From Narthecium ossifragum (taxonomy: Eukaryota; Streptophyta; Magnoliopsida; Dioscoreales; Nartheciaceae), in the NCBI GenBank assembly GCA_963920575.1, contig OY986967.1, positions 4,447,869-4,511,868 on the forward strand: 64,000 bases of DNA, in the 5' to 3' direction. Both the position numbers and the translations under genes were made by a program. Position 1 is the first letter of the stretch. Each line of letters begins with the position of its first letter. The notes under the pieces were generated by a model. It ran no database searches. It was not told where the DNA came from and saw only the letters and a list, made by a program, of their open reading frames with translations. Shown one piece after another: positions 11,583 to 23,158 of this stretch.

Positions 11583-12998
11583 TCTCCTACTAATGAGTTA
11601 AGGAAAGGTTTGGAATTTGAATTAAACAAGCTTGAAACTAAAGGATTTATAGATGTAAGAAAAGGGACCAAGGAATTCTTAATCCGTAACACGGGTTCTA
11701 CCAGATCTTTCTAAGATTTGGGCACACTAATCACATTGAATGGCTTTCCTAATGGTTGATAGGTGAATGGCTAGTTCTCCCTATCACTCAACAAGTTCCG
11801 ATTAGAATCCCTTGTCGGCGAGAGCAATTATCTAAAAGTCAGTGACCTAATGATTAGTTATAATCACTGCTAATGAATCCTCTGATTAGGATGAATTCAT
11901 CACAAGAAAATAGTTATAATACAGATTTAGGTGTAAGATCAAGATGGTTCTAGCACCTTGATGGGCCAAATCTAAAAAGATAAGATAAATGGAGGATTAA
12001 GAATAGAATGTAATGGTTCTAGCACTACTATAGTGGTTCTAGCACTATACAATCCCTAATCACGAAGAAGAATTCATCTGAGATATCATGGTTCAAGCAT
12101 GATCCTCCTATTAGATGAGTCCAATCCAAGCCCCAACATGCAATAGCTCTAAATCTATCACGCATTAGAACAATCCAACCATCCAATAGTAAATCAACAC
12201 CAAGATTATAAAAGAATTAAGATTAATCCATATAAGCCATGTGAAAAGGTATACAAGCCCTAGATCTTAGAAATCCCTAGTAGAAACCCTAGTTACATCA
12301 TAAGAATCCCTTGGCGAGGGGTTTAGCTACTCATCTTTAAGATTTGATCCACGGACAAAAGTTGATGAAGCTCTTCCGCCATGGATCTCCTCTAAAAGAA
12401 TCTCCAAATAAAATTAAGAAGAGGACCAAAAAGTTCAAAAAAAGTTTCAAAAAGAAGCCCCCTTTCAAACCCTAGAAACTGCCTATTGATATCCTAGGAA
12501 CATCCGTCTCTCGGATTAGATCTGGGCCTTTGATTTTCTTCACTGGCAAACAAATGATCAATCATTCCATGAAGGAAGATCGATCATTTGGTCTTCAATT
12601 GCTAGCTATGTCCCGTAGATGATCATTTCCTTGTGTTATTGATCATGCTCCGTGGGTGATCGATCATGCCATGAAGGAGGATCGATCCTTTTAAACCTTG
12701 CTCTCTGTCACTGTTGTCGTGCATAAATGATTGATCATTCCATAAAGGAAGATTGATCCTTTGAATTGGTGCTCTCTGTCAAGTTAATGCACTTAAATGA
12801 TCGATCTTTTCCTGATGTGATGATCAATCATTCATGATGGAATTGCCCAAATAAGATCTTTTTTACACCAAACTTGATCTAACTCGTGCTAGGGTCTGTT
12901 GTACCTGAAATAGGATAAAAAATAGTCAGTGAAGGATTGCTCGGAGACTAACAAAGCCAAATTATAAGGGTGATTTGTGCACTTTTCAAGTCTTATCA
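11583..12998 (-). mobile_element. 3' LTR of the minus-strand Athila element, tail truncated
   Basis: Read on the minus strand it starts at 12998 with TGATAAGACTTGAAAAGTGC and runs to about 11583, where it joins a Tekay LTR. Compared with the 5' LTR copy at 30342-31226 it lacks about 145 bp at the element-distal end. It carries GATCGATC palindromes at 12545-12835, TTTCAGGT at 12903-12911 and the GGTTCTAGCAC units at 11943-12050. Confidence 0.85.
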
Positions 12999-13032
12999 CA
13001 CCCCCTAACTTGATCTTTGCTAGTCCTCGAGC
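12999..13032 (-). other. Polypurine tract of the Athila element
   Basis: On the minus strand, CTCGAGGACTAGC is followed by AAGTTAGGGGGTGTGA directly before the LTR start. Position and purine run identify the plus-strand primer for reverse transcription. Confidence 0.8.
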
Positions 13033-13535
13033 AAAGCAAAAGATAAAAAATAAATCTAACTAGCCACTTTCGTAGGTCTCACGATTGCACTTAGCCTGTG
13101 CAACAAGCCTTTAAACCCCTGGGTTATCTCAGTGGATGAGTGATAGTCTCCTGAGAGTTTTCAGGGATGACACCCACAAACATCTATACAGTCCCTTGAA
13201 TACATCATCAGAAATCAATTATAATATTCATCCACTCACATGCATGCCATAGAAATAATATCCATGAATAAACTCTTTAACTCATAATCATATAAAAAGA
13301 TAATAAGTCAAAACATGTCATAACATATTTCCAACACTTTAACATATTTATTCATGACAAAAAATAACTTCAATTGATGTGCATAGGGTTCCACATGCTT
13401 CAGAGCGTCGATTATATCTAAACATTTCAACTTATTCAAGATCATCATCCTATACCAGCACATATTTTTCCACTCATCACATAGCAATCTCTGTTTGTAT
13501 TTAATTATTTTTTTCTTTTCTTTTTTTTCTTTAGG
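13033..13535. other. 3' untranslated internal region of the Athila element
   Basis: A/T-rich non-coding DNA between the polypurine tract and the hairpin repeats, ending in a T/C-rich run at 13508-13532. No reading frame of note. Confidence 0.6.
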
Positions 13536-13775
13536 AATTTCAACTGTTTTACGTGAACACCACGCTGGTTAGGCATACTGCCCGGTTACTAAGTTGAAAA
13601 TCCCTTTTCTTTTCTTTTTTCCTTTAAGAATTTCAACTGTTTTACGCGAACACCACTCTGGTTAGGCATGTTATCCGGTTACTAAATTGAAAATCTTTTT
13701 TTTCTGGAATTTCAACTGTTTTACGCGAACACCACACTGGTTAGGCATGCTGCCCGGTTACTAAGTTGAAAATCC
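13536..13775. repeat. Three tandem hairpin-forming units in the Athila 3' region
   Basis: Units start at 13536, 13629 and 13708. Each runs from AATTTCAACTGTTTTACG through CTGGTTAGGCAT and CCGGTTACTAA to AGTTGAAAATC. TTTCAACT at one end pairs with AGTTGAAA at the other (one base differs in unit 2), so each unit can fold back. T/C-rich spacers of variable length separate them. Tandem repeats in the 3' non-coding region are known in Athila/Tat elements; the hairpin form is read directly here. Confidence 0.85.
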
Positions 13776-14136
13776 TTCTTCTTTTTTTTAGGTGATTGCA
13801 TGTGTTTATATATTTTTTGTGACATGATATACATTGTAAATCTGCCATAGTATCATATTTAGAATCTAATCTCAACTCTTTAACATGTGAAAGTGAACAT
13901 GTGCATTAGGATATGTCAAGCTATCCATAAATCATGGTAAAAGTGTTAAGGTGTAGAAATAATTTTATGCATAGCAAAAATTTAATATCCCTTATATGAC
14001 ATACCAGTCTCGGAATGATTCATAATACAAATTTCTAAAACATGCATCTTTATTAATAAATACCATAATTCCATTCTTCTGACATAATTCAAGGGATGTA
14101 TAAATTAAAATAGTAGTACTCAAATTCCCATAATCC

Positions 14137-14170
14137 TACCCCTCAACTGAAATGTAATTGTCCCCAATTA
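14137..14170 (-). other. Internal polypurine-tract-like box (second)
   Basis: On the minus strand: TTGGGGACAATTACATTTCA followed by GTTGAGGGGTAGGATTATGG. It has the layout of the true tract at 12999-13032, a GGACAA block followed by a G run, but no LTR follows. The inverted copy at 34411-34450 keeps it with GTTGGGGGGTAGG. Confidence 0.6.
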
Positions 14171-14606
14171 CACTAAGTCACCAAAATATAGCAGGGAATA
14201 ACGGGTGGAAATTACCGGAATATCATGTCGTCTGTAGTCGTCTCATGCATGACGATCACCACATTTCCAAATAGTAGACTGTCGCCACTTGAAGCTATTA
14301 TTGTCTCTCTAAGATACTAAAATAATAAATCCATAAAATGCACTATGTTATATGAGAGACAACTAACAAATAAGAAACCAATAAATAACACCAATAGTGA
14401 TTGATCATCTATTATTAAGGTGCACGGGAACACCTAGCATAAGAGCACCTCTCCAAAAGATCAAATATAATAGCAGGAACAATATAGAAGAAATAATAAA
14501 GAGGTATAAAAGATATGAAAAACATTGGCAGAACATCCCTTAAATTTATTGACTAAGAACTAGTACACTCAATGAAAATAGAAACTAAAATCCTAAAAGG
14601 ACATAA

Positions 14607-16861
14607 TGTGAGGACCCGTCCCTCTACTCCTGTGGCTCGTCGTGGACCGCAAGGGCAATTTGGTAAATTGCGCCTTGTCGGCTTGTTTCACACCCGCGTG
14701 TGCAAACACTGACCGTGTTTGTGGTAATGTTTGGTTAGAACAGTTAGTGGGACCAGGGATCGAAAGATCCGGACTTGGGCTTGAGTTCTTGCCTAAGTTT
14801 AGCTTTCAGCACAAAAAGGATCGATCTTCTCTGGCTAAGAGATCGATCTTCTTGTGCCAGAAAGTCAAGGTGCGATCGTCATGAATGATCGATCCTTCCC
14901 TAGGGAAAGATCGAACATTCATAAGTCGGTTCGTTTGCCTATAAAGCAGACGAAACTTTCTTCCTTGAATCCTTTTGAAATCCGGAGATCCGAGCTCAGA
15001 TCTTACGATTTTTGAAGGCGTTTGAGGACGATCCAATGCCTAGCTGCTTGGATTTAAGCTACTCTTGCTTAGGTAGGTATTCCTACCTACAATCTTTCCG
15101 GGTTTTTGGTTTTTCCGGTTTGTTTGTGTTCTTATGCTTAGATCTCTCTATATACATGTTTGTTTGTTGAGTTTTCACCGGTTTTAAAACTCGTGGGATC
15201 TTGATCTATCAGATCCCAGAGTTTGGTTGAGTCTGGATGTATCTTCCGGCAGTATTCCTCGCCGGAAGTGCGCCGGAGAACCCATTCGGATCGATCCTTC
15301 TTGAGGAAGGATAGATCCCTCTGGGTTGGCCAGGCTACGCCCGATGAAGGATCGATCCTCTGCTTGGAGAAGATCGATCCTGGGTCTTGGGTAGCATGGA
15401 TACCCTGTGTCGCGAGGAAGATCGATCTTCCTGAGAGGAAGGATCGATCTTTCTCGGCGCGACAAGAAGGGTGCCCTCTGTCTCGAGAAAGATCAATCTT
15501 CCTGGGAGGAAGGATCGATCTTCTTTGGCTCGACAGTGAGGGAAGCTCACTGTTACTTAAAAGATCGATCTTTTCTTTGGAAAAGATCAATCCTTTAGCA
15601 GCAGAGAGGATTTTTCATGGTTTTTGCCCGCGGGGCTTGGTATGTCGGTTTTTCTTACCGCTTTATACCTTGTACATATGTTTAAGCATGTTAGCCCTAT
15701 AATAGGGCAATGGTGAACCGGGGGAGTGATGACTCCTGGGATGTTTAGAATAAACGGGCGGGTAGCCCTACAGCTTTCCTTAGCCTCGCATGTCGGCGTG
15801 CACCGAGGGCTTTATCTGTGATATATGTGAGTTGTTGTTTGCGGGGTTGCTTCCCGGTGCAGGTTTTGTGGTGAACTGCTGGCAATTGGTGGTGGTACCG
15901 CTGCAGCAGTCCCTAAACCTTATTTATCTGTTCACCACCCCGGGCCGGCAGGGTGCCGTGCCCAGACCTTGTTATTTATGTCATCACATATTGTTGCATG
16001 CTTACATGCTTTATCCTGCGCATGTCATAGCATGCATTGTGTTGTGCATTAGTTGCATCTGTGTAGGGCGTTGCCGATCCGGGGCTTTCGAGTAGCCCGG
16101 ATCTAGCTCTAGGACCGTCGCGGGTAGCTTGGTCCAGGACTCGATTTGTAGTATTCAGTCAATTTCAATGATAGGGTTAGATGACCTGAATACATGTTGT
16201 TTGATGTTTAGAGGTTGTGTCTGTCTCGAGCCAGATGTTGTGGGTGCAATCGGTGTCGGTTCTTGTTCTTTGGGGGCCGTCGGAGTAGTCCAGCCCAGGC
16301 AGTGTCTGTTCCTGCCCGCACTAGGTGTATCCAGTATGGGCCCAGTCCTTTGAGGTGACCATGATTGGGAATGCTTAGGGACACTGGCAAGGGTTTTGAG
16401 ACCCTTGCTGCACACCCAAGTCTTGCTTGAGGGCGACACTGTTGTGTTCCCTCCCTTGTGAGTGTCGTAGTGTAGTGTCCCTGCTGAGTTTCGTGGTCAC
16501 TCATACCCGGGCTGCGTTTTGCAGATGCTGGCGCTAGCACTTCTTCGGTCGCCCTTACAGGCCGGTGTTTGGTGATGTGGCGGTGACTGGCGGTGCTTGA
16601 GGAGCGGCGATCACAGTCTTACCCTTTTGCATAAATAGTCTCCTACGGGAGTGATAAATGTATAATTTCCCTGTTTTGAGGACTTGTATCTATTCCAGTT
16701 CTGTCTTTGAGTTTTTGAATGATTGTATAATACAGGATGATTGTGAACTGCTAGGGTAACCACTACGATTAGAGGGAAACCTCGTCAAAATTTCCGCAGT
16801 AGGTTAGGTTCCGCTTCGCGTCGCCCGGCCCGGTTGGGCCTACGCGGGTCGGGGCGCGACA
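14607..16861 (+). mobile_element. Solo Tekay LTR, target duplication CATAA
   Basis: It starts TGTGAGGACCCGTCC at 14607 and ends GGGGCGCGACA at 16861. CATAA at 14602-14606 and 16862-16866 is a perfect target duplication. The inverted relative of this region at 33971-33990 lacks the insert, so filled and empty sites are both visible. A TATA box (TATAAAG) lies at 14941, palindromes of the GGATCGATCC type at 14818-14915 and 15285-15600, and the GGTTAACCGG-like block near 15715 is shared with other Tekay LTRs. No internal region remains. Confidence 0.92.
14941..14947 (+). promoter_or_regulatory. TATA box of the solo Tekay LTR
   Basis: TATAAAG about 335 bp from the LTR start, the place where the LTRs at 36868 (TATATAAG) and 54726 (TATAAATA) have theirs. 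Predicted from position. Confidence 0.5.
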
Positions 16862-16977
16862 CATAAAGTCCCTATACTAGTCTCCCTACAGCAGATCCTA
16901 TTACCAAGCTAAAAGAAAACCAAGAGAATCATCAATCTATGAAAATAGTCCTAAAAAAATAAACTCAGAATGACTCC

Positions 16978-17532
16978 TCAATCGTTGTCCATCTCATCAT
17001 TGATGTCTTCATCTTCTAAATCATAAAACCGAGATGTTGAAGACGAAGATTCGTCTGAGTCATCGTGACTACACCTCTGGGATGGCGGACGGTTAGGGTC
17101 GTCCGATGCATATGGCGATCCAGGTGGCAACAGGAAAGTCGGGTCAAACAAGGAACGTGGTGGCACGACGACTGCGGACCCGTCTAGAGGCCGGAAAGCT
17201 ACCCAAGGATCTTCAAGTTCTGGGTCATGTTGGATGTCATAGACGAAGCGGGCAAATGCATCAAGAGGTGGCATCGACCCGTAAAACTCAACACCAATTG
17301 GATATTCAATAGCGGGTCCAGCAGGATCAGCAGGGTCAATGGTTGCCCTAGGGGGAAAACAGAAGACTACCGGTGGAGACGGTGGTCGCTACGAATCAGC
17401 TGTGCTCATGGAGTCGTCATCCGAAGAACACTCAGATGCCTGCGAAACTGGAGATCCAGGCTCGAAGTCGGGCCCATGCAACTGTGGTGGGCTACCGCCG
17501 GAAGAATACGACGACTGGCTAGACCGAGACAT
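16978..17532 (-). pseudogene. Acidic Ser/Asp-rich ORF of the Athila 3' region, copy 1
   Basis: From the ATG at 17532 this frame has 185 codons and ends at 16978, with one premature TAG at 17391 (codon 48). It starts MSRSSQSSYSS. The middle is a Pro-rich, ordered-looking stretch with FARFVYDIQHDPELEDPWV and a hydrophobic AVVVPPR, and the C-terminal 35 residues are acidic (DDSDESSSSTS, YDLEDEDINDE). No signal peptide or membrane segment is visible. It lies between integrase and 3' LTR, where Athila elements carry an env-like or additional ORF. I recognise no family. The second copy at 33310-33909 has its stop elsewhere, so both derive from an open ancestor. Confidence 0.65.
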
Positions 17533-17582
17533 GTCGGAAGTAACCTGTGGACTATACAGTGCATTGGTGAGAAAAAGATAAA

Positions 17583-18533
17583 ATAAGAAAGGTGGAAGAA
17601 AACTTGGATAAGGAAGGATCGATCATTGCATCACTAGGATGATCGGTCTTCCTGGACCCCGAAGAAGAGGAGAGATGGCCAAAAACAGAGGAGGGCATAA
17701 GGGGGTGGGAAGGAAAACAGAGGAATCAAGAAGGTAGACGTCGGCTCAAGTCGCTGGTGATCCACGGTGCCAACGGAGCCATGTAACCGAACGGAAGTTC
17801 GTCGGCGTCCATGGCGATGAAAAGAGAGGAGGCCAATGATGGGTTACGACGTGGAGAGGAAAACGAAGGAGGAGGTGAAGTTGGCTCACCAGAACGTGGT
17901 AGGGACGCAAGAGAACGATCGGAGTTGCCGACGAACCATGGAGGAGAAGCACACCACCGGTGTCGGAGACGAAACCATGAGGGAGAAGTTGATCTGGCGA
18001 TGATCGAACGGGACTCCGGAGATGAGGGTCGAGAGTGGCCCGATGGTGATTAAATAGAGGATTGGCTAATTAGAGTTTAAGTAGGACTTAAGCAAGAACA
18101 AACTGAATCCTAGAAATAAGAGATCAATCCTAATAAAAATAAGAGAAAAATCTGAAAACTAATAGGACAAGGACTAAGACATTGGAATAAAATAAAACGC
18201 AGGGTAATGGCTGTAAGCTGAAGTGAATACGTGTGAATTGAGGACACTGGTGGACGCCCAAAGAAAATCACTGAAAAATCACCGGAATGCCCTACCGTCA
18301 TTGCTCGCATCATTAGATGTCCCTACCAAGCCAAGAAAATATGTAGAAAAATACCGTGCGCCCAATCTATCCACTTCCCTTTCTTCAACTCTAGGTGATT
18401 CCTTGTAGAATTAATAGTGCAAAACATAGAATTCAAGATAGATTAAGCAAATAAAATTAACCGGAAACCTACAACAAATTGACGCACTTTTAACTAAATT
18501 TATACCAAACACAAGTTACTCATAATCATGATG
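17583..18533 (-). other. Athila 3' internal region upstream of the acidic ORF
   Basis: It matches the inverted copy at 32300-33300 almost throughout. It includes a GATCGATC-type cluster at 17615-17660 (GGATCGATCATTGC, GATGATCGGTCTTCC) and a short reading frame on the minus strand at 17746-17952 (VTHHWPPLFSSPWTP) that recurs at 32890-33096. The short frame overlaps CT-rich leader-like DNA and I do not call it a gene. Confidence 0.5.
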
Positions 18534-18600
18534 AAATCATACCCCCCCAACTTAAGGAGCGTTGTCCTCAAGCACGGAAAGAGGGTAAGGGATAGAGATA
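18534..18600 (-). other. Internal polypurine-tract-like box (third)
   Basis: On the minus strand, GTGCTTGAGGACAACGCTCC is followed by TTAAGTTGGGGGGGTATGA and then TGATTTCATCATGATTATG. It has the full layout of an Athila tract plus LTR start, but what follows is internal sequence shared with the copy at 32262-32300. Confidence 0.6.
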
Positions 18601-19536
18601 ACCTGACGATGTTTCTAATGAAACAGTACCCGCGTTAATTGTTAATACTGTATTTGCAAATCAAGCTAACTCGTGAAAACAACACACGTTCGTGATGGTG
18701 TAATGCATCGTAGCAGTAGGCAGACCAAAGTATAGAGACTCTGGAAAATAGTAGAAGAAATACCCCGTGATGACAATGAAGTAAAGAATAAAATAAGCGT
18801 GCAAAATTAGAGAAAAATTGGGCATCATCTCCTCTATTTATTCAAGAAGCACAAGGGCTACAAATTTTGATTTAAAATCATGTCTACATATAGACATTCA
18901 CATTCCCAATCACCTGCATACATTGCTCTAACATCTAATAAATTGACCTAACTAAGAACTCCTCAGGTTGGGACATGAGTCAGCAATTGATGGTTTAAGT
19001 GCTATGGAAAAGTCATGGCATGGATTTCAAGTCTCTAGAAGAGCTTAGTCAACATATGGAATCCCATGTCACAGAAAACCGATTATCTCAGGACAAGAAA
19101 CAAAAGCATTCTCTGCAATAGCTTTCAAGTGCAAAGGAATGGCTTAGTGGTGGGGAAAAACATGGAACTGATGTCGATCCTGCTGCTTCGTGCTCATTTG
19201 TAGTATCACTCATGTAATAGTGAGCTTGTAGTACTCAAACCCTGTAGTACTCACTCATGTAATTTTGATAGCTGGTCAGTCAATACAAACTTTGTGAGCA
19301 CTAACTTTGGTAAAAACTTGTAGCTGATTGAGAAAAATGATTTTCTTGTTTTTGTTCTTTTTTTGTAGCGGTTGTTTTTAGTAGCTGATTTTGATAGCGA
19401 AGAACTTGTAGTTGATTTTCTTGTAATTTTGATAGTTGGTTCAGTATATCCCAGGGAATACAAACCAAGAACAGCTGCCGAAGATAGAAGGTTATGAGTA
19501 ACAATGAACCTGTTAATCTGGAGATGAACTGCAACT

Positions 19537-19759
19537 ATGAATCGAACAAATTGGCAATGCAAATAACAAAAATTAGCATCCATGGGCATAGCTATTTATA
19601 GCACAACAAAATGAATCGAACAGATTGGCAATGCAAATAACAAAAATTAGCATCCATGGGCATAGCTATTTGTAGCACAACAAAATGAATCGAACAGATT
19701 GGCAATGCAAATAACAAAAATTAGCATCCATGGGCATATCTATTTATAGCACAACAAAT
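19537..19759. repeat. 74-bp tandem repeat, three units
   Basis: Units start at 19537, 19611 and 19685 with ATGAATCGAACA and contain TTGGCAATGCAAATAAC and CATCCATGGGCATA. They are nearly identical, so the amplification is recent. Located in the 3' flank of the RPT3 fragment. Confidence 0.9.
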
Positions 19760-20049
19760 CATTCAGTACAACTATTTCAACTGGCAATCAAGTCTGAAAA
19801 TGTTGAAACAACACCTTTTTCCTATTTGTCACCTTTGGTGTGCCAAATTTAGAACACAAAACAGTTCAATGACAACGAAGCGCATAACATGCTCCCTGCT
19901 ATCTCTCGATATCTATCAAATCTGCCATCATCGAACAGATCGTAACATTCCCAGCTACATCAAAGACTCATAAATAACAGAAAGATATCTGAGATCATAA
20001 GAGTTACAGAATGCCATGAGAAGGGGTGTTCCCAACAAATTTTGTTCCC

Positions 20050-20184
20050 TCATTTGTAGAAATCAAAATCAGTGTCTGTCTTCTTCACGTTCGTGCGGTA
20101 ACCTTTCTCGAAGTCCTTTGGAAGAATCACATATCGGTTCTTTCTTACAGCATGCATCCCGGCCTCCTGGCAGATGGCAGATAT
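20050..20184 (-). pseudogene. RPT3: Last exon of a 26S proteasome ATPase RPT3 (subunit 6B) gene
   Basis: The minus strand from 20184 to the TGA at 20050 encodes 44 residues with no break: ISAICQEAGMHAV, RKNRYVILPKDFEKGYRTN, ending DTDFDFYK. This is the C-terminus of RPT3, one of six ATPases of the 19S regulatory particle, including the terminal hydrophobic-Tyr-X motif (FYK) that docks into the 20S core. The exon follows a good acceptor, TTTGTAG. The 3' flank down to about 19760 looks like a normal 3' UTR. The AAA ATPase domain, Walker motifs and earlier exons are not found in the 3 kb upstream, so this is a fragment that cannot make a working subunit alone. Confidence 0.9.
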
Positions 20185-21606
20185 CTACAAAGCCATTTTC
20201 AAGTTAGATCAGATGCAGATAAAATATCCATCACAGAAATAAACGACAATGCCACTATACAATATTGAGATTATTTGCCAGCAAAATCTGCAACCACGCC
20301 TGTACGTTTGATAAATAAAGCTAATAGTGTAGAGATCAAACAGAAAGGTAGACAACAAACTTTCTCTATTGCTTATAGACATTAAGCTTTGCTTAAAATC
20401 TCCTAAATTTTCTCCCCAACCAACTGCGATTTCCACAAGAAGTTGACTTCTTTCAAGACTTCAAAAACTTTCCTCCTCAAAACCAGAAGGCTACTATTAC
20501 TGCCAACAAAATAGTAGAAAGGCCAAGATGCCAGTACCTCGGAAATGCAAATCTCAACCATCTTAAAAGCTTATAAAAAAATACTGTTGGCATCCTAAAG
20601 ACAGCTAAAGGTAATAACCAAAACATGTATTGAAACATCTCGTAAAGTTCCTTGTTACACCAAAAAAAAATTCCTTAATACAACAAAGAAAAATTGGTCT
20701 AAACATCTGGTCAATACAATCAATCCCCAAGCACATATCTACAAGTCCTTTCAATTAGAAATTACACAATTGGCTATGCTAAGGTGCTTTCTTTAGAGCA
20801 CTTCAACTGTTAAAAACCCATAATATCGCAATGAGAAATTAAAGTCAAAATGAGAACTTGCAGGTAGAGCAGAAGCGATTAAAAACAAAATGCTCTTGCA
20901 AAGAAGAAATATATACACTGCAACTTCAGATAGGTTCCAGGATTCCAGTTTCTCGGCTTCCTTCCTTATAGAAGGATGGGCAAAATGAGAAAAATGTTGA
21001 CATAATCATTCTACGTAATTCATTTTATTCCTTTGTGAAATCTATATAGCTGCTTGATAATCTGCCCCTAACTAGCTTTCAGACAACTAGACAACTATAA
21101 GCAGCATCAGCTGAAAGAGGACAAAAAAATCCACGATGAAATCAGCGTCAACACGCTAACGCTCTCCAAGACAAATTGGTCAACTATTAAGCACTATTAA
21201 TTGGAAAGCCTATAATGCATGATCACAATTACTAAAAAAATGTCCACATGCTAATGGTTTCAAAGAAAAATATTAATAAGACCAAACAAGTGTTCCAACA
21301 AATCAATAAAACAAATGGGAGAGTGTTTCTTTAAGCAAATCACCAAGATTGTTGGTCTTCTACTGTGAACATACAGTAATAATGGAGGAACAACATAAAA
21401 ACAACACTACCAAATATCAATGGCCAGGTATAAAGTCCTCAACAATGCTTCCAGCACTGGAATATGGATAATTTTGAAAACCCTACAACCTCTTCTATCC
21501 ATTACTCGGTCTAATCCTCTATAACTACAGTTTTTATTTTGTCATGGATACTGATAAAGCACATTTACGTTCCAAACCACATATTTTTCATACAGATTAA
21601 AAGTAC
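20185..21606. other. Intron-like DNA between gene fragments
   Basis: A/T-rich with T-rich runs on the minus strand and no long reading frame. It would be an intron if the exons at 21607-21714 and 20050-20184 are spliced together. No further RPT3 exon is recognised. Confidence 0.4.
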
Positions 21607-21714
21607 CTCTGGAGATTTCAAATCCACCACTGAGTTCCCAGAGGAATTCAGTCTGTTCTTCTGAGTCTTCATATCTGTCTCATCAACACCCCGTCTATTA
21701 TAAGCCACAGCAAA
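21607..21714 (-). pseudogene. Candidate internal exon of unknown origin
   Basis: An acceptor (TTTTACTCCAG) precedes 21714 and a donor (GTACTT) follows 21607. The 108 nt between encode 36 residues with no stop, beginning FAVAYNRRGVDETDMK and ending VVDLKSPE. I do not recognise the protein. It lies between the LRR exon and the RPT3 exon on the same strand. Confidence 0.4.
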
Positions 21715-21820
21715 CTGGAGTAAAACGAAAGCACTTATTCAGAGGGAAAAGTATATCACTCATAACTACAAGAAATAAATTACTGTTGATACAAATTAGT
21801 GTAGGATAATAACTACTCAC

Positions 21821-21908
21821 CGTGTGGTCAATGATGAACAATCACCGATCTCATCTAGGATCTGGCCAGACAAACGGTTGGACTTTAAGTCACCGTCCAA
21901 GAACAACA
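21821..21908 (-). pseudogene. ERECTA-like LRR exon fragment
   Basis: The minus strand reads DLKSNRLSGQI, then DEIGDCSSL, ending at a donor GTGAGT (21820-21815). This matches the second leucine-rich repeat of ERECTA-family receptor kinases, which consensus is DLKSN.LSGQIPDEIGDCSSL; here Pro is Leu and the residues after SSL diverge. ERECTA uses many short exons that each encode about one repeat, so one exon in isolation suggests captured genomic DNA. No kinase domain, membrane segment or other repeat is present. Confidence 0.75.
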
Positions 21909-22530
21909 TATTTAAATATCAATTTCCAAATAGGAAAAAATTTGAGTTCAACAAAAAGCAATTAGAAATCAAGAAGATGCTCTCTCACTCTCTTTAAAAA
22001 TGAGAGCATTCGTACTGGAAATTCAAATCAGGGAATCCATTCATATAGACATGCAAACTAAAATTCCTATGTAAAGATGTTTGACAAATCACAAAAACAT
22101 TTGTTCAAAGCTTGGAGCAACTGAGACTGATGCTTCTTATAATTGCCACTACATATACACATATGGATGCACTACCTAAAATTATAAACAAGATGTTTGA
22201 CATGTTCATGTAATTTCTGTTCAAAAAATAAACAAGAGAATCACCAGAGAGAGAGAGGGAGAGACATGAAACCAGTAAGCAAGCTGTCTATGATGAGATT
22301 CTAACCCAGAAGCAAACAAGAACCAAGAAATCAAACAATGAAGGGATCAATGGCTTATGAGGGTATCTACAAAAAGCTACAAAAGATGCAAATAGATAGA
22401 AGCCCAACCGCAAAAATAGTTCTTAAACTATAAAAAATCTTGTATTATCCATGTTACCACCTCGAATCAAGTTATACATCAAAACAGAGTAACACAAGGC
22501 CAACCCAAAATATCTTTTTTTCCAAACATT

Positions 22531-23120
22531 ATGAGGAGAAAACTTCAAAGTAAAAAAGGAGGAGGAGAAGGAGGAGCAGCGGATGCCGGAGGAGGAGGAG
22601 CCGCAGATGCCGGAGGAGGAGGAGCAACGCGCGGAGGAGGAGCCACGGATGCCGGAGGAGGAGTAGCAGTGGGTGGCGGAGGAGGAGGACAGGTACGAGA
22701 GGTCAGGGAGCTCCAGAGAGAGATTTCAAAATTTTGATTTTGAAGATTAATTTTGGTGGGTGGGGAACGTGGCCTTTCTCGAGCGTTTGGGGGCTACTGA
22801 CGCCGGCGCTGGGGAGAGAGAGTGACGAGAGGACGAGGAGGGGGGCGGTGGGGGGAGGGAAGGAGAGAGAGAGATCGCCGCGCCGGGGAGAGAGAGGGAC
22901 AAGAGGTCGGGGAGGGGTTTAGGGATTTTGAAACATACCGCCAAATCTTGTGCGGATGCCGGAGGAGGAGAAGCGCGCGGATGCCGGCGGAGGAGGAGCG
23001 CGGAGGATGCCGGAGGAGGAGCCGGAGCCGGCGCCGCTGTCGGAGAGAGAGGGACGACTGGTCGGGGTCCGGGGAGAGAGGGAGAGAGAGAGAATGAAAA
23101 ATCAAAATCCGTGCCCAATC
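22531..23120 (-). repeat. GGAGGA/GA-rich low-complexity block
   Basis: Repeated GATGCCGGAGGAGGAG units at 22580-22690 and 22950-23030 with GAGAGAGAG between. Reading frames on both strands are Gly/Ala, Arg/Glu or Ser/Pro repeats and none looks like a real protein. On the minus strand it is CCTCCT/CTCTCT-rich, as plant 5' leaders often are. It could be the 5' leader of the host fragment downstream. Confidence 0.6.
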
Positions 23121-23158
23121 TCTCTCCCCGCCGGGCTATTATCTCATTTGGTGGGGGA

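Noticed and set aside
13536..13775. CRISPR-like array
   Set aside because: Repeats with spacers are present, but there are only three, the spacers are T/C runs of uneven length, and the setting is the 3' region of a plant retroelement.
15138..15702. Frames of 90-160 codons on both strands in the solo Tekay LTR
   Set aside because: They come from the GATCGATC palindromes, which have no stop in some frames and read DRSF/IDLS repeats.
22747..23118. Pro/Ser-rich frames in the GGAGGA block
   Set aside because: Open in several frames because of the trinucleotide repeat. No codon bias or domain supports a protein.
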